A stretch of DNA of 53,738 bases from Microbispora oryzae. GTDB lineage: Bacteria; Actinomycetota; Actinomycetes; Streptosporangiales; Streptosporangiaceae. Below are positions 1-9,202 of this stretch, in pieces. The DNA is taken from contig NZ_JAFCNB010000030.1 of NCBI RefSeq assembly GCF_017896165.1, positions 1 through 53,738 of the forward strand, written 5' to 3'. A model generated the notes under the pieces. The model saw only the letters and a program-made list of their open reading frames with translations, did no database searches and was not told the origin of the DNA. Every line of letters begins with the position of its first letter. Position 1 is the stretch's first letter. The position numbers and the translations under genes were made by a program.

Positions 1-58
1 GCATGTGTTAAGCACGCCGCCAGCGTTCGTCCTGAGCCAGGATCAAACTCTCCAAACA
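1..58 (-). rRNA. 16S rRNA, 5' end only
   Basis: Read on the minus strand, this carries the universal 16S start region (AGAGTTTGATCCTGGCTCAG complementary to 32-51) followed by the actinobacterial GACGAACGCTGGCGGCGTGC. The 5' end is placed about seven bases before that primer site by analogy with E. coli. Only the first 58 bases are inside the window; the rest lies to the left. The rRNA operon is transcribed leftward, the same direction as valS and clpX. Confidence 0.95.
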
Positions 59-261
59 ATGCTGAAAAATTCAACCCCAGCAGCACCCCAAACACATTTG
101 GGATGCCACAAAGGAATCCGTCATAAAAGACGGGGTTCATGCATAAATGCACTGGCTTTTAACACGCTGTTGAGTTCTCAAGAAACGGACGCGATCACCA
201 TCACCCGAAACCCGCAAACCGCGAGACCCGAACTCCGGGGCGTTCATTTCGTTGTGTCTTA
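59..261 (-). other. rrn leader with antitermination/processing elements
   Basis: This is the transcribed leader between the rrn promoter and mature 16S. The stretch 161-184 (minus strand TTCTTGAGAACTCAACAGCG) matches the box conserved before actinobacterial 16S genes and used in antitermination and processing. A small hairpin (CCCAAA/TTTGGG, 87-102) lies just upstream of the 16S 5' end. No protein gene is seen. Assignment of the box is from memory of the family; the hairpin is seen directly. Confidence 0.75.
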
Positions 262-290
262 ATTCTGGCTAATTCCCTGATTTCTGTCAA
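262..290 (-). promoter_or_regulatory. rrn promoter, proximal
   Basis: On the minus strand TTGACA (285-290) is followed after exactly 17 bases by CAGAAT (262-267), a near-consensus vegetative sigma-70 promoter. It would start transcription about 197 bases before the mature 16S end, a normal leader length. Confidence 0.8.
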
Positions 291-370
291 ATCCGCTCTT
301 TCGAGCCGATTGCCCAGAAATCCGACTTTCACCGGAATTCCGACCGCCCCGTCTCCAGGGCAACCCCTCT

Positions 371-399
371 AATCTACCCCGACTCGGACAGACCACCAA
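371..399 (-). promoter_or_regulatory. rrn promoter, distal candidate
   Basis: On the minus strand TTGGTG (394-399), 17 bases, TAGATT (371-376). The -10 fits TANNNT and the -35 keeps TTG. Multiple tandem promoters are usual for rrn operons, but this one rests on sequence similarity alone. Confidence 0.5.
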
Positions 400-525
400 A
401 TCGCAGTGGAACTACCGAAGCCGGTTGGATGAAAGGGATCAACCGAAAGCCTAGCGCCGGACCCGCTCTACCGAGCCTGTGGCGCGCCGCGTTTCGGCGT
501 GAAGAAAGACTAGCACCCCCGTGGA

Positions 526-563
526 GGTGCCGAGGACAACTTGTGTAACTTCCCCTCGGCACC
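526..563 (-). terminator. hairpin between valS and rrn
   Basis: A perfect 10-bp inverted repeat, GGTGCCGAGG (526-535) and CCTCGGCACC (554-563), with an 18-base loop. It lies 83 bases past the valS stop and upstream of both rrn promoters, so it may end valS transcription. There is no T-tract, so intrinsic termination is uncertain. Confidence 0.5.
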
Positions 564-645
564 GTCCCTCAAACCTCAGAACCTCATGCCATCGCCGCCC
601 GCCTGACGTGCGAGGACGGGCAGGACGGGGAACCTTCCCCGTGTC

Positions 646-3225
646 CTAGGAGGGCAGCGAGGCCAGCTGGGCCTCCAGCCGGGCGATGTCCTCCTGGGCC
701 TGCGCGGCACGCTGACGCACCTTGGCCACCACCTCGTCGGGCGCCTTCGACATGAACTGCTCGTTGCCGAGCTTGGCCGTCACCTGCGTGTGTTCCTTCC
801 GGGCCGCGGCGAGGTCCTTGTCCAGTCGCTTTCGCTCCGCGGCGACGTCGATGGCGCCGGCCGTGTCGATCTCAACCAGTACCGTGCCGACGGTCAGCCG
901 TGCCGTCGCGGTGAACCCGTCGGCCGGGTCGTCCAACCGCAGCAGCGTGCGGATGGCGGGCTCGTGGGCGGCGAGAGCCGTACCGTCGAGCGCCAGCCGT
1001 GCGGCGACCCGCTGGCCGGGCTTCAGTCCCTGGTCGGAGCGGAAGCGCCGGACCTCGGTGACCAACTCCTGAAGGGAGGCGATCTCCCGTTCGGCGTCGG
1101 CGTCGGCCAACTGGGGTGACAAGCCAGGCCAGGGAGCGACGACGATCGACTCTCCCCCGGTCAACGCTCGCCACAGTTCCTCGGTCACGAACGGGACGAG
1201 TGGGTGCAGCAGCCGTAGCAGGGCGTCGAAGACGTGCCCGAGGACGCGCTTGGTGTTGTCGGCGACCACGCCACCCTGCGAGATCTGGACCTTGGCCAGC
1301 TCGACGTACCAGTCGAAGACCTCGTCCCAGGCGAAGTGATAGAGCGTGTCGGAGACCTTCGCGAACTCGAACTCCTCGAAGGCCTCGTCCACCGTCTTGA
1401 CGACGGACTGCAGGCGCGAAAGGATCCACCGGTCCGCGGAGGTCAGCTCCTCCGGGAGTCCGTCAAGCACCGCGCCGTTCATCAGGGCGAACCGCGTCGC
1501 GTTCCAGATCTTGTTGCAGAAGTTCCGCGAGCCGGCGGCCCAGTCCTCGCTGATCGCGACGTCGGAACCCGGGTTGGCGCCGCGGAGCAACGTGAACCGG
1601 GTCGCGTCGGCGCCGTACCGCTCGATCCAGTCGAGCGGATCGACGACGTTGCCGAACGACTTCGACATCTTCTTGCCGAACTGGTCGCGCACCATGCCGT
1701 GCAGGGCGACGGTGCGGAACGGCGGCTGCCCGTCCATCGCGTAGAGCCCGAACATCATCATCCGGGCGACCCAGAAGAACAGGATGTCGTAGCCGGTGAC
1801 CAGGACCGTCGTCGGGTAGAACCGGGCCAGATCGGCGGTCTCGTCCGGCCAGCCGAGCGTGGAGAACGGCCACAGGCCCGACGAGAACCATGTGTCCAGC
1901 ACATCGGGGTCCTGCTCGTAGCCCGCGGGCGGCTCCTCGTCCGGCCCCACGCAGACCATGTCGCCGTCGGGTCCGTACCAGACCGGGATGCGGTGTCCCC
2001 ACCACAGCTGCCGGGAGATGCACCAGTCGTGCATGTCGTCGACCCAGTCGAAGTAGCGCTTGGCCATCTCCGGCGGGTGGATGCGGGTGCGCCCGTCACG
2101 CACGGCGTCGCCGGCCTCCTTGGCCAGCGGCTCGACGTTCACGAACCACTGCAGCGACAGCCGCGGCTCCACCACCGTCTTGCAGCGGGAGCAGTGGCCG
2201 ACGGAGTGGACGTACGGCCTCTTCTCGGAGACGACCCGGCCCTGCTCGCGCAGCGCGGCCACCACCGCGGGCCGTGCCTCGAACCGGTCGAGCCCCTGGA
2301 AGGGGCCGTGGGCGGTGATGACACCGCGCTCGTCCATGACGACCAGCGACTGGAGGGAGTGACGCCGCCCGATCTCGAAGTCGTTCGGGTCGTGCGCGGG
2401 AGTGACCTTCACCGCTCCGGTGCCGAAGGAGGGATCCACGTGCTCGTCGGCCACGATCGGGATGCGGCGGCCGGTAAGCGGGACCTCGACCTCCTTACCG
2501 ACGAGGTGCGCGTAACGCTCGTCGGCCGGGTGCACGGCCACGGCAGTGTCGCCGAGCATCGTCTCGGCCCGGGTGGTGGCGACGACGATCTCGACGTCGT
2601 CCGACCCGTATCGGATCGACACAAGCTCGCCGTCGTCGTCGGAGTGCTCGACCTCGATGTCGGAGAGGGCGGTCAGGCAGCGCGGGCACCAGTTGATGAT
2701 CCGCTCGGCCCGGTAGATGAGCCCGTCGTCGTACAGCTTCTTGAAGATCGTCTGGACGGCCCGGGAGAGCCCCTTGTCCATCGTGAAGCGCTCGCGCGAC
2801 CAGTCCACGCCGTCGCCGAGCTTGCGCATCTGCCCGAGGATCCGGCCGCCGGACTCCTCCTTCCACTGCCACACACGCTCGACGAACGCGTCGCGTCCGA
2901 AGTCGTGACGGGACAGGCCGTCCTTGGCGATCTCACGCTCGACGACGTTCTGCGTCGCGATGCCGGCGTGGTCCATGCCCGGCAGCCAGAGCGTCTCCAG
3001 CCCCCGCATGCGGGCCCGCCTCGTCAGGGCGTCCTGGACCGAGTGATCGAGGGCGTGCCCCACGTGCAGGGAGCCGGTCACGTTGGGCGGGGGGAGCACG
3101 ATGCTGTACGGCTCGCGCCCGCTGCCCGGATTCGCGGCGAAGTAGCCCGCCGCTACCCAGCGCTCGTAGCTCCGGGTCTCCACGTCGGCGGGCGCGTACT
3201 GGGTAGGCAGCTCAGGCGTTGTCAT
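646..3225 (-). CDS. valS: valine--tRNA ligase
   Basis: ValRS charges tRNA-Val and edits mischarged threonine. The protein (859 aa from ATG 3225) has the class I HIGH-type motif HVGH near residue 54, the large CP1 editing insert, the KMSKS motif ([10 protein letters not shown]) near 516, and the C-terminal coiled-coil arm. Length is normal. A TTG three codons upstream is also in frame, but neither has a Shine-Dalgarno sequence. TAGAAT lies at 3234-3239, so an mRNA starting at or next to the ATG is likely. It follows clpX on the same strand. The next gene downstream is the rRNA operon, not folC as in many relatives. Confidence 0.97.
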   Translation of the reverse strand: MTTPELPTQYAPADVETRSYERWVAAGYFAANPGSGREPYSIVLPPPNVTGSLHVGHALDHSVQDALTRRARMRGLETLWLPGMDHAGIATQNVVEREIAKDGLSRHDFGRDAFVERVWQWKEESGGRILGQMRKLGDGVDWSRERFTMDKGLSRAVQTIFKKLYDDGLIYRAERIINWCPRCLTALSDIEVEHSDDDGELVSIRYGSDDVEIVVATTRAETMLGDTAVAVHPADERYAHLVGKEVEVPLTGRRIPIVADEHVDPSFGTGAVKVTPAHDPNDFEIGRRHSLQSLVVMDERGVITAHGPFQGLDRFEARPAVVAALREQGRVVSEKRPYVHSVGHCSRCKTVVEPRLSLQWFVNVEPLAKEAGDAVRDGRTRIHPPEMAKRYFDWVDDMHDWCISRQLWWGHRIPVWYGPDGDMVCVGPDEEPPAGYEQDPDVLDTWFSSGLWPFSTLGWPDETADLARFYPTTVLVTGYDILFFWVARMMMFGLYAMDGQPPFRTVALHGMVRDQFGKKMSKSFGNVVDPLDWIERYGADATRFTLLRGANPGSDVAISEDWAAGSRNFCNKIWNATRFALMNGAVLDGLPEELTSADRWILSRLQSVVKTVDEAFEEFEFAKVSDTLYHFAWDEVFDWYVELAKVQISQGGVVADNTKRVLGHVFDALLRLLHPLVPFVTEELWRALTGGESIVVAPWPGLSPQLADADAEREIASLQELVTEVRRFRSDQGLKPGQRVAARLALDGTALAAHEPAIRTLLRLDDPADGFTATARLTVGTVLVEIDTAGAIDVAAERKRLDKDLAAARKEHTQVTAKLGNEQFMSKAPDEVVAKVRQRAAQAQEDIARLEAQLASLPS

Positions 3226-3233
3226 GATGCCCA

Positions 3234-3239
3234 ATTCTA
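3234..3239 (-). promoter_or_regulatory. valS: valS -10 element (leaderless mRNA candidate)
   Basis: TAGAAT on the minus strand, 8 bases before the valS ATG, with no ribosome-binding site between. The -35 region is not recognisable. Confidence 0.45.
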
Positions 3240-3349
3240 GGGACGTCGGGACGCCGTCTGAGCCGCTCGCGGCCGTGCTGTGGATTCGCGCCGCGTAACG
3301 CCGATCCGGCGGGGGTTCTGTGGCGCCGGCGGCCGCCCGGGACGGCCTC

Positions 3350-4633
3350 TCAGGCCGACTTCTCCCTGGGCGTACGCTGCTGCTTCGCCTGCAGCTGGTC
3401 GCGCGGCACGAGCGTCGGGTTGACGTGTTCGAGCACGGATTCGCGGGTGATGACGACGCGGGCCACGTCCTGCCGGGAGGGCACCTCGTACATCACGGAC
3501 TGGAGGACCTCCTCCATGATGGCGCGGAGGCCGCGGGCGCCGGTGCCCCGCAGGATGGCCTGGTCGGCGATGGCCTCGAGGGCGTCGTCGGAGAACTCGA
3601 GCTCCACGTTGTCCAGCTCAAGCAGGCGCCGATACTGCTTGACGAGCGCGTTCCGCGGCTCTGTGAGGATCTGGATCAGCGCGTCGCGGTCGAGGTTGTG
3701 CACCGAGGTGATCACCGGGAGCCGGCCGACGAACTCCGGGATCATGCCGAATTTCAGCAGGTCTTCCGGCATGACGTCGGAGAAGATGTCCGAGGAGTGC
3801 ATCTCCTCCTTGGAGTGGATGATCGCGTTGAAGCCGATCCCCTTCTTGCCGACCCGCGACTCTATGATCTTCTCCAGCCCGGCGAAGGCGCCGCCACAGA
3901 TGAAGAGCACGTTGGTCGTGTCGATCTGGATGAACTCCTGGTGGGGATGCTTGCGGCCGCCCTGCGGCGGCACACTCGCGGTCGTCCCCTCAAGGATCTT
4001 CAGCAGCGCCTGCTGGACGCCCTCGCCCGACACGTCGCGGGTGATCGACGGGTTCTCGCTCTTGCGGGCGATCTTGTCTACCTCGTCGATGTAGATGATG
4101 CCGGTCTCGGCCTTCTTCACGTCGTAGTCGGCGGCCTGGATCAGCTTGAGCAGGATGTTCTCGACGTCCTCGCCGACGTATCCGGCCTCGGTGAGGGCGG
4201 TGGCGTCGGCGATGGCGAACGGGACGTTGAGCATCTTGGCGAGCGTCTGGGCGAGCAGGGTCTTGCCGGAACCGGTGGGACCGAGCAGAAGGATGTTCGA
4301 CTTGGCGAGCTCGATGCCGTCGTCACGGCCGCGCTCTCCCGACTGGACCCGCTTGTAGTGGTTGTAGACGGCGACGGACAGCGCCTTCTTCGCCTTGTCC
4401 TGCCCGATGACGTACGCGTCGAGGAACTCGTAGATCTCACGCGGCTTCGGCAGGTTGTCCCACTTGAGCTCGGAGGACTCGGACAGCTCCTCCTCGATGA
4501 TCTCGTTGCAGAGATCGATGCACTCATCGCAGATGTAGACGCCTGGTCCGGCGATGAGCTTCTTGACCTGCTTCTGGCTCTTGCCGCAGAACGAGCACTT
4601 CAGCAGGTCTCCGCCGTCGCCGATGCGTGCCAC
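3350..4633 (-). CDS. clpX: ATP-dependent Clp protease ATP-binding subunit ClpX
   Basis: AAA+ unfoldase that feeds substrates to ClpP. The 427-aa protein has the N-terminal zinc-binding domain with Cys13, Cys16, Cys35 and Cys38, then Walker A GPTGSGKT near residue 118, Walker B, and the C-terminal ClpB-D2-like small domain. The GTG start is set by AAGGAG at 4642-4647, 8 bases away. It lies downstream of clpP1-clpP2 on the same strand but is separated from clpP2 by a long hairpin (4775-4828), suggesting at least partly separate transcription. Confidence 0.97.
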   Translation of the reverse strand: MARIGDGGDLLKCSFCGKSQKQVKKLIAGPGVYICDECIDLCNEIIEEELSESSELKWDNLPKPREIYEFLDAYVIGQDKAKKALSVAVYNHYKRVQSGERGRDDGIELAKSNILLLGPTGSGKTLLAQTLAKMLNVPFAIADATALTEAGYVGEDVENILLKLIQAADYDVKKAETGIIYIDEVDKIARKSENPSITRDVSGEGVQQALLKILEGTTASVPPQGGRKHPHQEFIQIDTTNVLFICGGAFAGLEKIIESRVGKKGIGFNAIIHSKEEMHSSDIFSDVMPEDLLKFGMIPEFVGRLPVITSVHNLDRDALIQILTEPRNALVKQYRRLLELDNVELEFSDDALEAIADQAILRGTGARGLRAIMEEVLQSVMYEVPSRQDVARVVITRESVLEHVNPTLVPRDQLQAKQQRTPREKSA

Positions 4634-4774
4634 CCCAGATACTCCTTTGCGTGGGACCGCCCTGCAGAGCCGCGGTCGCTTCCGTCCGCATCCGGATCTC
4701 TACCGGTGCGAAAACGTCATCCCGCTCAAGTTTCGACGTTACCGCCTCCGGGGCCCTCAGTGAGCCCCCTAGCG

Positions 4775-4828
4775 GTGAGTCGCACCGGAACGTGCCCAAT
4801 TGGGCACCGTTCCGGTGCGCCAACTCAC
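4775..4828 (-). terminator. long hairpin directly after the clpP2 stop codon
   Basis: Nested inverted repeats GTGAGT / CGCACCGGAACG / TGCCCA, centre AT, then TGGGCA / c / CGTTCCGGTGCG / cca / ACTCAC. About 24 paired bases in a 54-base element touch the clpP2 stop (4829-4831). There is no T-tract; it may act as a terminator, an mRNA stabiliser or an attenuator before clpX. Confidence 0.7.
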
Positions 4829-5473
4829 TCAGGAAGCGATCGCTGCCGCGCGCTTCTTCCGCGACGGGATGATGTCGTCCACCAGCCCGTACGCCTTCGC
4901 CTCGGAGGCGCTGAGGATCTTGTCACGCTCGATGTCCCTGCGGACGTCCTCGGGCGCCTTACCTGAGTGCTTCGCCACAATCTCCTCGAGCAGCGACCGC
5001 ATGCGCAGGATCTCCCGCGCCTGGATCTCGATGTCGCTGCCCTGGCCGCCACCTTCACTGTACGGCTGGTGAATGAGCACTCGGGCGTTCGGCAGCGCGA
5101 ACCGCTTCCCGGGCGTGCCGCCCGCCAGCAGCACGGCCGCGGCGGAGGCCGCCTGACCCAGGCACACGGTCTGGATCTCGGGCCGGACGAACTGCATCGT
5201 GTCGTAGATCGCCGTCATGGCGGTGAACGATCCGCCCGGCGAGTTGATGTAGATGTTGATGTCCCGGTCGGGGTCCAGCGACTCCAGGGTCAGCAACTGC
5301 GCCATGACGTCGTTGGCCGAGGCGTCGTCGATCTGCACTCCGAGGAAGATGATGCGGTCCTCGAAGAGCTTGTTGTACGGGTTCATCTCCTTGACGCCGT
5401 AGGAGGTGCGCTCGACGAAGGAGGGAAGGACGTAACGGCCGCTGATGTCTCCCGGCCGGATCAGTTCACTCAC
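4829..5473 (-). CDS. clpP2: ATP-dependent Clp protease proteolytic subunit ClpP2
   Basis: Serine protease subunit of the ClpP1P2 tetradecamer. The 214-aa protein has the actinobacterial ClpP2 N-terminus ([24 protein letters not shown]), the oxyanion segment YINSPGGSF, the nucleophile in GQAASAAA near residue 110, and the histidine in VLIHQPY. GTG 5473 is chosen because GGAG lies 7 bases upstream and the product then aligns with ClpP2; the open frame runs further up into clpP1. The start lies 13 bases past the clpP1 stop, so the two are an operon. Confidence 0.95.
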   Translation of the reverse strand: MSELIRPGDISGRYVLPSFVERTSYGVKEMNPYNKLFEDRIIFLGVQIDDASANDVMAQLLTLESLDPDRDINIYINSPGGSFTAMTAIYDTMQFVRPEIQTVCLGQAASAAAVLLAGGTPGKRFALPNARVLIHQPYSEGGGQGSDIEIQAREILRMRSLLEEIVAKHSGKAPEDVRRDIERDKILSASEAKAYGLVDDIIPSRKKRAAAIAS

Positions 5474-5486
5474 TTGGACGCTCCAG

Positions 5487-6131
5487 TCATGAGACGGCGC
5501 CCTCGGAGGGCACCTGACGCGCGCTGCGCACGACGTGGTCGATGAACCCGTAGTCCGCGGCCTCCTCGGCCGTGAACCAGCGGTCACGGTCGGAGTCGCG
5601 CTCGATCTGCTCGAGCGGCTGCCCGGTGTGGTGGGCGATGCGCTCCGCGAGGGTCTTCTTCACGTAGAGCATCTGCTCGGCCTGGATCGCGATGTCCGCC
5701 GCCGTGCCGCCGATGCCGCCGGACGGCTGGTGCATCATGATCCGGGCGTGCGGCAGCGCGTACCGCTTGCCCTGGGCGCCCGCGCAGAGCAGGAACTGCC
5801 CCATGGACGCGGCCAGGCCCATCGCGACGGTGCAGACGTCGTTCGGCACGTACTCCATCATGTCGTAGATCGCCATGCCGGCCGTCACCGAGCCGCCCGG
5901 GGAGTTGATGTACATCCAGATGTCCCGGCCGGGGTCGTCGGCCGCCAGGAGCAGCAGCTCGGCGCACAGCCGGTTGGCGACCTCGTCGTTCACCTGGGTG
6001 CCGAGCACCACGATGCGCTCGCGCAGGAGACGCTGGTAGAGCTGGTCCTCAAGTCGACCGGGAGCGCCCTCGGGCCCCCGGGCCTCGAGGCCTGAGCCGG
6101 AGGACGGGAAGAAGGTCGGCGGGCTGGTCAC
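5487..6131 (-). CDS. clpP1: ATP-dependent Clp protease proteolytic subunit ClpP1
   Basis: Partner of ClpP2 in the mixed protease. The 214-aa product carries [16 protein letters not shown], the serine in GLAASMGQF near residue 108, the histidine in [11 protein letters not shown], and a C-terminal acidic active-site region. GTG 6131 is chosen from AAGGTG 5 bases upstream and the family length; the frame is open further upstream. A ClgR-like operator lies about 90 bases before the start, so induction with the Clp regulon is expected. It is followed closely by clpP2. Confidence 0.95.
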   Translation of the reverse strand: MTSPPTFFPSSGSGLEARGPEGAPGRLEDQLYQRLLRERIVVLGTQVNDEVANRLCAELLLLAADDPGRDIWMYINSPGGSVTAGMAIYDMMEYVPNDVCTVAMGLAASMGQFLLCAGAQGKRYALPHARIMMHQPSGGIGGTAADIAIQAEQMLYVKKTLAERIAHHTGQPLEQIERDSDRDRWFTAEEAADYGFIDHVVRSARQVPSEGAVS

Positions 6132-6390
6132 AGCGTCACCTTCCAATGTGTCGTTATCGATTGGCTTTGCTTGTGACCTTAACGCGCGGCGCAGACAGCT
6201 CATGCCTCCTCGCCGGGGTGTTCGCTGACGGCGCATGTTCGGCATGCCAGACTCACGGAAGTTCGCGCGGGACGGAGGCGGCCGCTCGGCCCGGTTCTCC
6301 GCACTTGCCGTGTCCACGCTGGTCAAGCGGGTGCCATGAACGACCGAAAGCCAAGCGACGATAATTTGCCGTGATTTTCAGTAAATCGCG
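6132..6390 (-). other. clpP1 upstream region
   Basis: No gene is seen between the clpP1 start and the tig terminator. It holds the ClgR-like site at 6220-6235. A weak -35/-10 pair (TTAAGG, 17 bases, CGATAA) can be read on the minus strand nearer the start, but it is not convincing. Confidence 0.4.
6220..6235. promoter_or_regulatory. ClgR-like operator before clpP1
   Basis: GTTCGC-TGACG-GCG (6220-6233). The core CGC-N5-GCG with pyrimidine, A and purine at the expected spacer positions agrees with the ClgR site described for Corynebacterium (CGCYNANRGCG) and with the GTTCGC...GCG of Streptomyces. The location before clpP1P2 is where ClgR is known to act. The motif is quoted from memory. Confidence 0.6.
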
Positions 6391-6425
6391 AAAAACCCCC
6401 GCCGCCATGCTGCGGCGGGGGTTTT
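6391..6425 (-). terminator. intrinsic terminator of tig
   Basis: Stem CCCCCGCCGC (6396-6405) and GCGGCGGGGG (6412-6421), flanked by AAAAA (6391-6395) and TTTT (6422-6425), so on the minus strand the hairpin is followed by five T. It is 63 bases after the tig stop. This is the clearest intrinsic terminator in the window. Confidence 0.92.
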
Positions 6426-6487
6426 CCCTCGCGTCATCCGGGCTCGCCGGACCTGTCCGGTTCGCCCCGCGTACCGTGCTGGGCTGA

Positions 6488-7864
6488 TCAGCTCTCGGCG
6501 GGCGCCTCGGCCTGGTCGGCGTCGACCGCCTCCTGCTCGGGGTTGAGCTCGGCGTAGACGGCCTTCAGGTCGATCTCGTTGCCGGCCTCGTCGGTCACCT
6601 TGGCGGCGTCGCCGATGACCGTCTTGGCCTTCTCCCTGACGATCTCCATCATGGCGAGCGGCAGCTGGTTGTTGTCGGCCAGGTGCTGCGCCAGAGTGTT
6701 CGGCGCGACGCCCATCTGCATGGCGCGCTGCACCACGTAGTTGGTGAGCTCCTGCTCGCCGACGCCGATGTCCTCCGACTTCACGATCTTGTCGAGGACG
6801 AAGCCGGACTTGAGGGCCCTGGTCGAGTTCGTCTCGTACTCGGCGAAGAGCTCCTCCTCGGTGGTCTGCTGCAGGCGCAGGAACGCCTCACGGCTGAGAC
6901 CACTCTCGGCGATCTGGTGCTCGAGGTTGTGCTTGCGGGCGTCGACCTCGGCCTTCAGCGCGCTCTCCGGCAGCGGGATGTCGAGCTGCTCCAGCAGCGC
7001 GTCGAGGGCCTTCTCACGAGCCTGCACGACCTGGTCGACCAGCTTGTTGCGGCGGGCCTGCTGGCGGAGGCTGTCCTTCAGGTCGCCGAGCGTGTCGAAC
7101 TCACTGGCCAGCCCGGCGAAATCGTCGTCCAGCTCGGGCAGGACCTTCTCCTTCACCGACTTGACCGTGATGATCACGTCGGCCTCCTCGCCGGCGTTCT
7201 CACCGCCGACCAGGGTGGTGCGGAAGGTCTTCTCGTCGCCCGCGGCCATGCCCTGGAGGGCGTCGTCGAGGCCCTGGAGCACCGATCCGGCCCCGACCTC
7301 GTAGGACACGTCGGCGGCCTGCTGCTCTTCGAGGTTGTCGCCGTCGATCTCGGCGCGCAGGTCCATGACGACGTAGTCGCCGTTCTGCGCGGCACGGTCG
7401 ACGCCGGACAGCGTGGCGAAACGCTGCCGGAGCCCGTCGAGCTGCGCGTCGATGTCGGCGTCGCTCACCTCGGCCGTCGGCACGACGACCTCGATGCCGT
7501 CGTACGCGGGTACGTCGAAGGCGGGACGCACGTCCACCTCGGCGGTGAACTCGACCTGCTCACCGTCCTCGATCTTGGTGACCTCGATCTCCGGCTGGCT
7601 CACCGGGAAGAGCTCGGTCTCATCGACGGCCTGGCCGTAGAGCTTGGGCAGCGCGTCGTTCAGGGTCTCCTCAAGAACCACCGCGCGGCCGAAGCGCTGC
7701 TCGATGATCCGGGCCGGCACCTTGCCAGGTCGGAAGCCGGGCACACGCACCTGCTGCGCGACCTTCTTGTAGGCGGCCTGCAGGCTCGGCTCGAGCTCCT
7801 TGAACGGCACCTCGACGGTGAGCTTGACCCGAGTAGGGCTGAGCTCCTCGACAGCGGTCTTCAC
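6488..7864 (-). CDS. tig: trigger factor, ribosome-associated chaperone
   Basis: Binds the ribosome exit site and helps new chains fold. The 458-aa protein has the N-terminal ribosome-binding domain with the signature GFRPGKVP, a central FKBP-type PPIase domain (NGDYVVMDL to VGGENAGEEADV), a helical C-terminal chaperone domain, and an acidic tail. GTG 7864 is set by AAGGAGA 7 bases upstream; the open frame continues upstream as arginine-rich shadow. It heads the tig-clpP1-clpP2-clpX order usual in actinobacteria and ends at a strong terminator. Confidence 0.97.
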   Translation of the reverse strand: MKTAVEELSPTRVKLTVEVPFKELEPSLQAAYKKVAQQVRVPGFRPGKVPARIIEQRFGRAVVLEETLNDALPKLYGQAVDETELFPVSQPEIEVTKIEDGEQVEFTAEVDVRPAFDVPAYDGIEVVVPTAEVSDADIDAQLDGLRQRFATLSGVDRAAQNGDYVVMDLRAEIDGDNLEEQQAADVSYEVGAGSVLQGLDDALQGMAAGDEKTFRTTLVGGENAGEEADVIITVKSVKEKVLPELDDDFAGLASEFDTLGDLKDSLRQQARRNKLVDQVVQAREKALDALLEQLDIPLPESALKAEVDARKHNLEHQIAESGLSREAFLRLQQTTEEELFAEYETNSTRALKSGFVLDKIVKSEDIGVGEQELTNYVVQRAMQMGVAPNTLAQHLADNNQLPLAMMEIVREKAKTVIGDAAKVTDEAGNEIDLKAVYAELNPEQEAVDADQAEAPAES

Positions 7865-8063
7865 GGGGTGGTCTCCTTGGTCCAGCATCTGGTGATCGCA
7901 GGCGCGTCGTGCACGGCAACCGCGGCACAAACAACGCGCGCCGCGCCCACGTGATCGGCGCACGAACCGCCATCCGCACGCGACCGGTCCGGGCATGCGC
8001 GAATGCGGCGGGTGTCCAGCGCCAAGGGCAGTCTAGAGCAGTCCTGCCCCAGGGAGCGACTGA

Positions 8064-8930
8064 TCAGAAGTCCGTCATGATCCTACGGAGGAGATCAACG
8101 GTCTCGGCGGGGGTCGTGCTGACGGCGCAGAGTCGTTCCATGACCTCGCCGTACCGGTCGACCTCTTCGGGTTTGTCGAGGTAGAGCGCGCTGGCGAGCT
8201 GCTCCACGTAGACGATGTCGGGAAGCTCCGGGTCGCCGAACCGCAAAATGCTGAACGCGCCACCCTCCGCGGCGTGTCCTCCGTGACTGAACGGCATGAC
8301 CTGGATCGTCACGTTGCGCTGGTTCATCAGGTCGATGAGGTGCTGAATCTGGCCGCGCATGACATCGGCGCCGCCGATCGGCCGGCGCAGCGCGGCCTCG
8401 TCGATCACGGCCCAGAACATGGGGCTGCGGTCGCCGTCCAGGATGCGCTGACGCTCGAGCCGGAGGTCGACACGCCGGGAGATCTCCTCTGGGACGGCGC
8501 CGACCGCGCCCGCCATGATGACCGCCCGCGCGTACTCCTTCGTCTGGAGCAGGCCGGGCACGAACTGCACCTCATAGGTGCGGATGCGCTCGGCGGCCTC
8601 CTCCAGGCCGACGTACGCCTGGAACCAGGAGGGCAGGACGTCGTTGAACCGGTGCCACCAGCCGGGCTCGTTGGCCCGCTCGACGAGGTTCATGACGACG
8701 GAGCGCGTCTCGTCGTCCTCCACGCCGTACATGACGAGAAGGTCGGCGACGTCGCGCTCCTTGAAGCCGACGCGGCCCAGCTCCATCCGGCTGATCTTCG
8801 ATTCGGACCCGCGGATATACCGCCCGGCCTCCTCGCGGCTGATGCTCTTGTTCTCACGGAGCTTGCGGAGCTGTGAGCCCAGGAGGATGCGGAGCGCCGT
8901 TGGACCCGATCCAGGTTGGATCTGCGTCAC
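8064..8930 (-). CDS. XRE-family regulator with DUF5753 domain
   Basis: A 288-aa DNA-binding protein with an N-terminal helix-turn-helix (LRKLRENKSISREEAGRYI and SKISRMELGR, residues about 15-55) and the C-terminal DUF5753 ligand-like domain (FQAYVGLEEAAERIRTYE, FVPGLLQTKEYARAVI). These are often called Scr1-type antitoxin-like regulators and usually precede a DUF397 gene. No DUF397 gene follows here; tig comes next. It is divergent from the ATP-binding protein at 9203, a common actinobacterial pairing. GTG 8930 has GGAGG 5 bases upstream. Confidence 0.9.
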   Translation of the reverse strand: MTQIQPGSGPTALRILLGSQLRKLRENKSISREEAGRYIRGSESKISRMELGRVGFKERDVADLLVMYGVEDDETRSVVMNLVERANEPGWWHRFNDVLPSWFQAYVGLEEAAERIRTYEVQFVPGLLQTKEYARAVIMAGAVGAVPEEISRRVDLRLERQRILDGDRSPMFWAVIDEAALRRPIGGADVMRGQIQHLIDLMNQRNVTIQVMPFSHGGHAAEGGAFSILRFGDPELPDIVYVEQLASALYLDKPEEVDRYGEVMERLCAVSTTPAETVDLLRRIMTDF

Positions 8931-9202
8931 GCCCGCCTCCCTCTACTCGGCCCTGTGCCGCCAAGGGAAGACTTGCACGACACCCCCCAGCCCACACAGT
9001 GTCACCACTTCCGGCTCGGAAGACAAGGGCCGTTCCCCAGGACGCTGAAGCTCCAGGCGAGGGTCCATTACCCCGTGCACGCGACAATTGCACGTGCATT
9101 TGGGTCTTGCACCGGCGTAGGCCGTGTTCCATCATGTTCGGGTGCATATTGGGCCAACGGTGCGCCGATTCCCAAAACCGGGCAGCAGGAGGTATGGGCA
9201 GC
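8931..9202. promoter_or_regulatory. divergent promoter region with three TGCAC elements
   Basis: The 272-base gap between the XRE regulator and the ATP-binding gene contains TGCAC at 9076, 9089 and 9108, the first within the palindrome GTGCAC (9075-9080) and the second within TGCACGTGCA (9089-9098). These are candidate operator half-sites for the XRE protein. No clear -10/-35 pair was identified. Confidence 0.4.

Noticed and set aside
87..184. Possible tRNA gene in the rrn leader
   Set aside because: No cloverleaf or TTCRA arm could be found; the hairpins fit rRNA processing and antitermination elements.
1234..3240. Long plus-strand ORF (668 codons) opposite valS
   Set aside because: A shadow frame of valS caused by high GC; composition is Arg/Gly/Val/Leu-rich without domains. 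The same applies to the other long antisense frames opposite pepN, ilvD, ettA, clpX and rseP.
7865..8063. Expected DUF397 gene after the XRE/DUF5753 regulator
   Set aside because: No frame in this stretch shows DUF397 features; the gap carries only the tig ribosome-binding site and possible promoter TAGACT.
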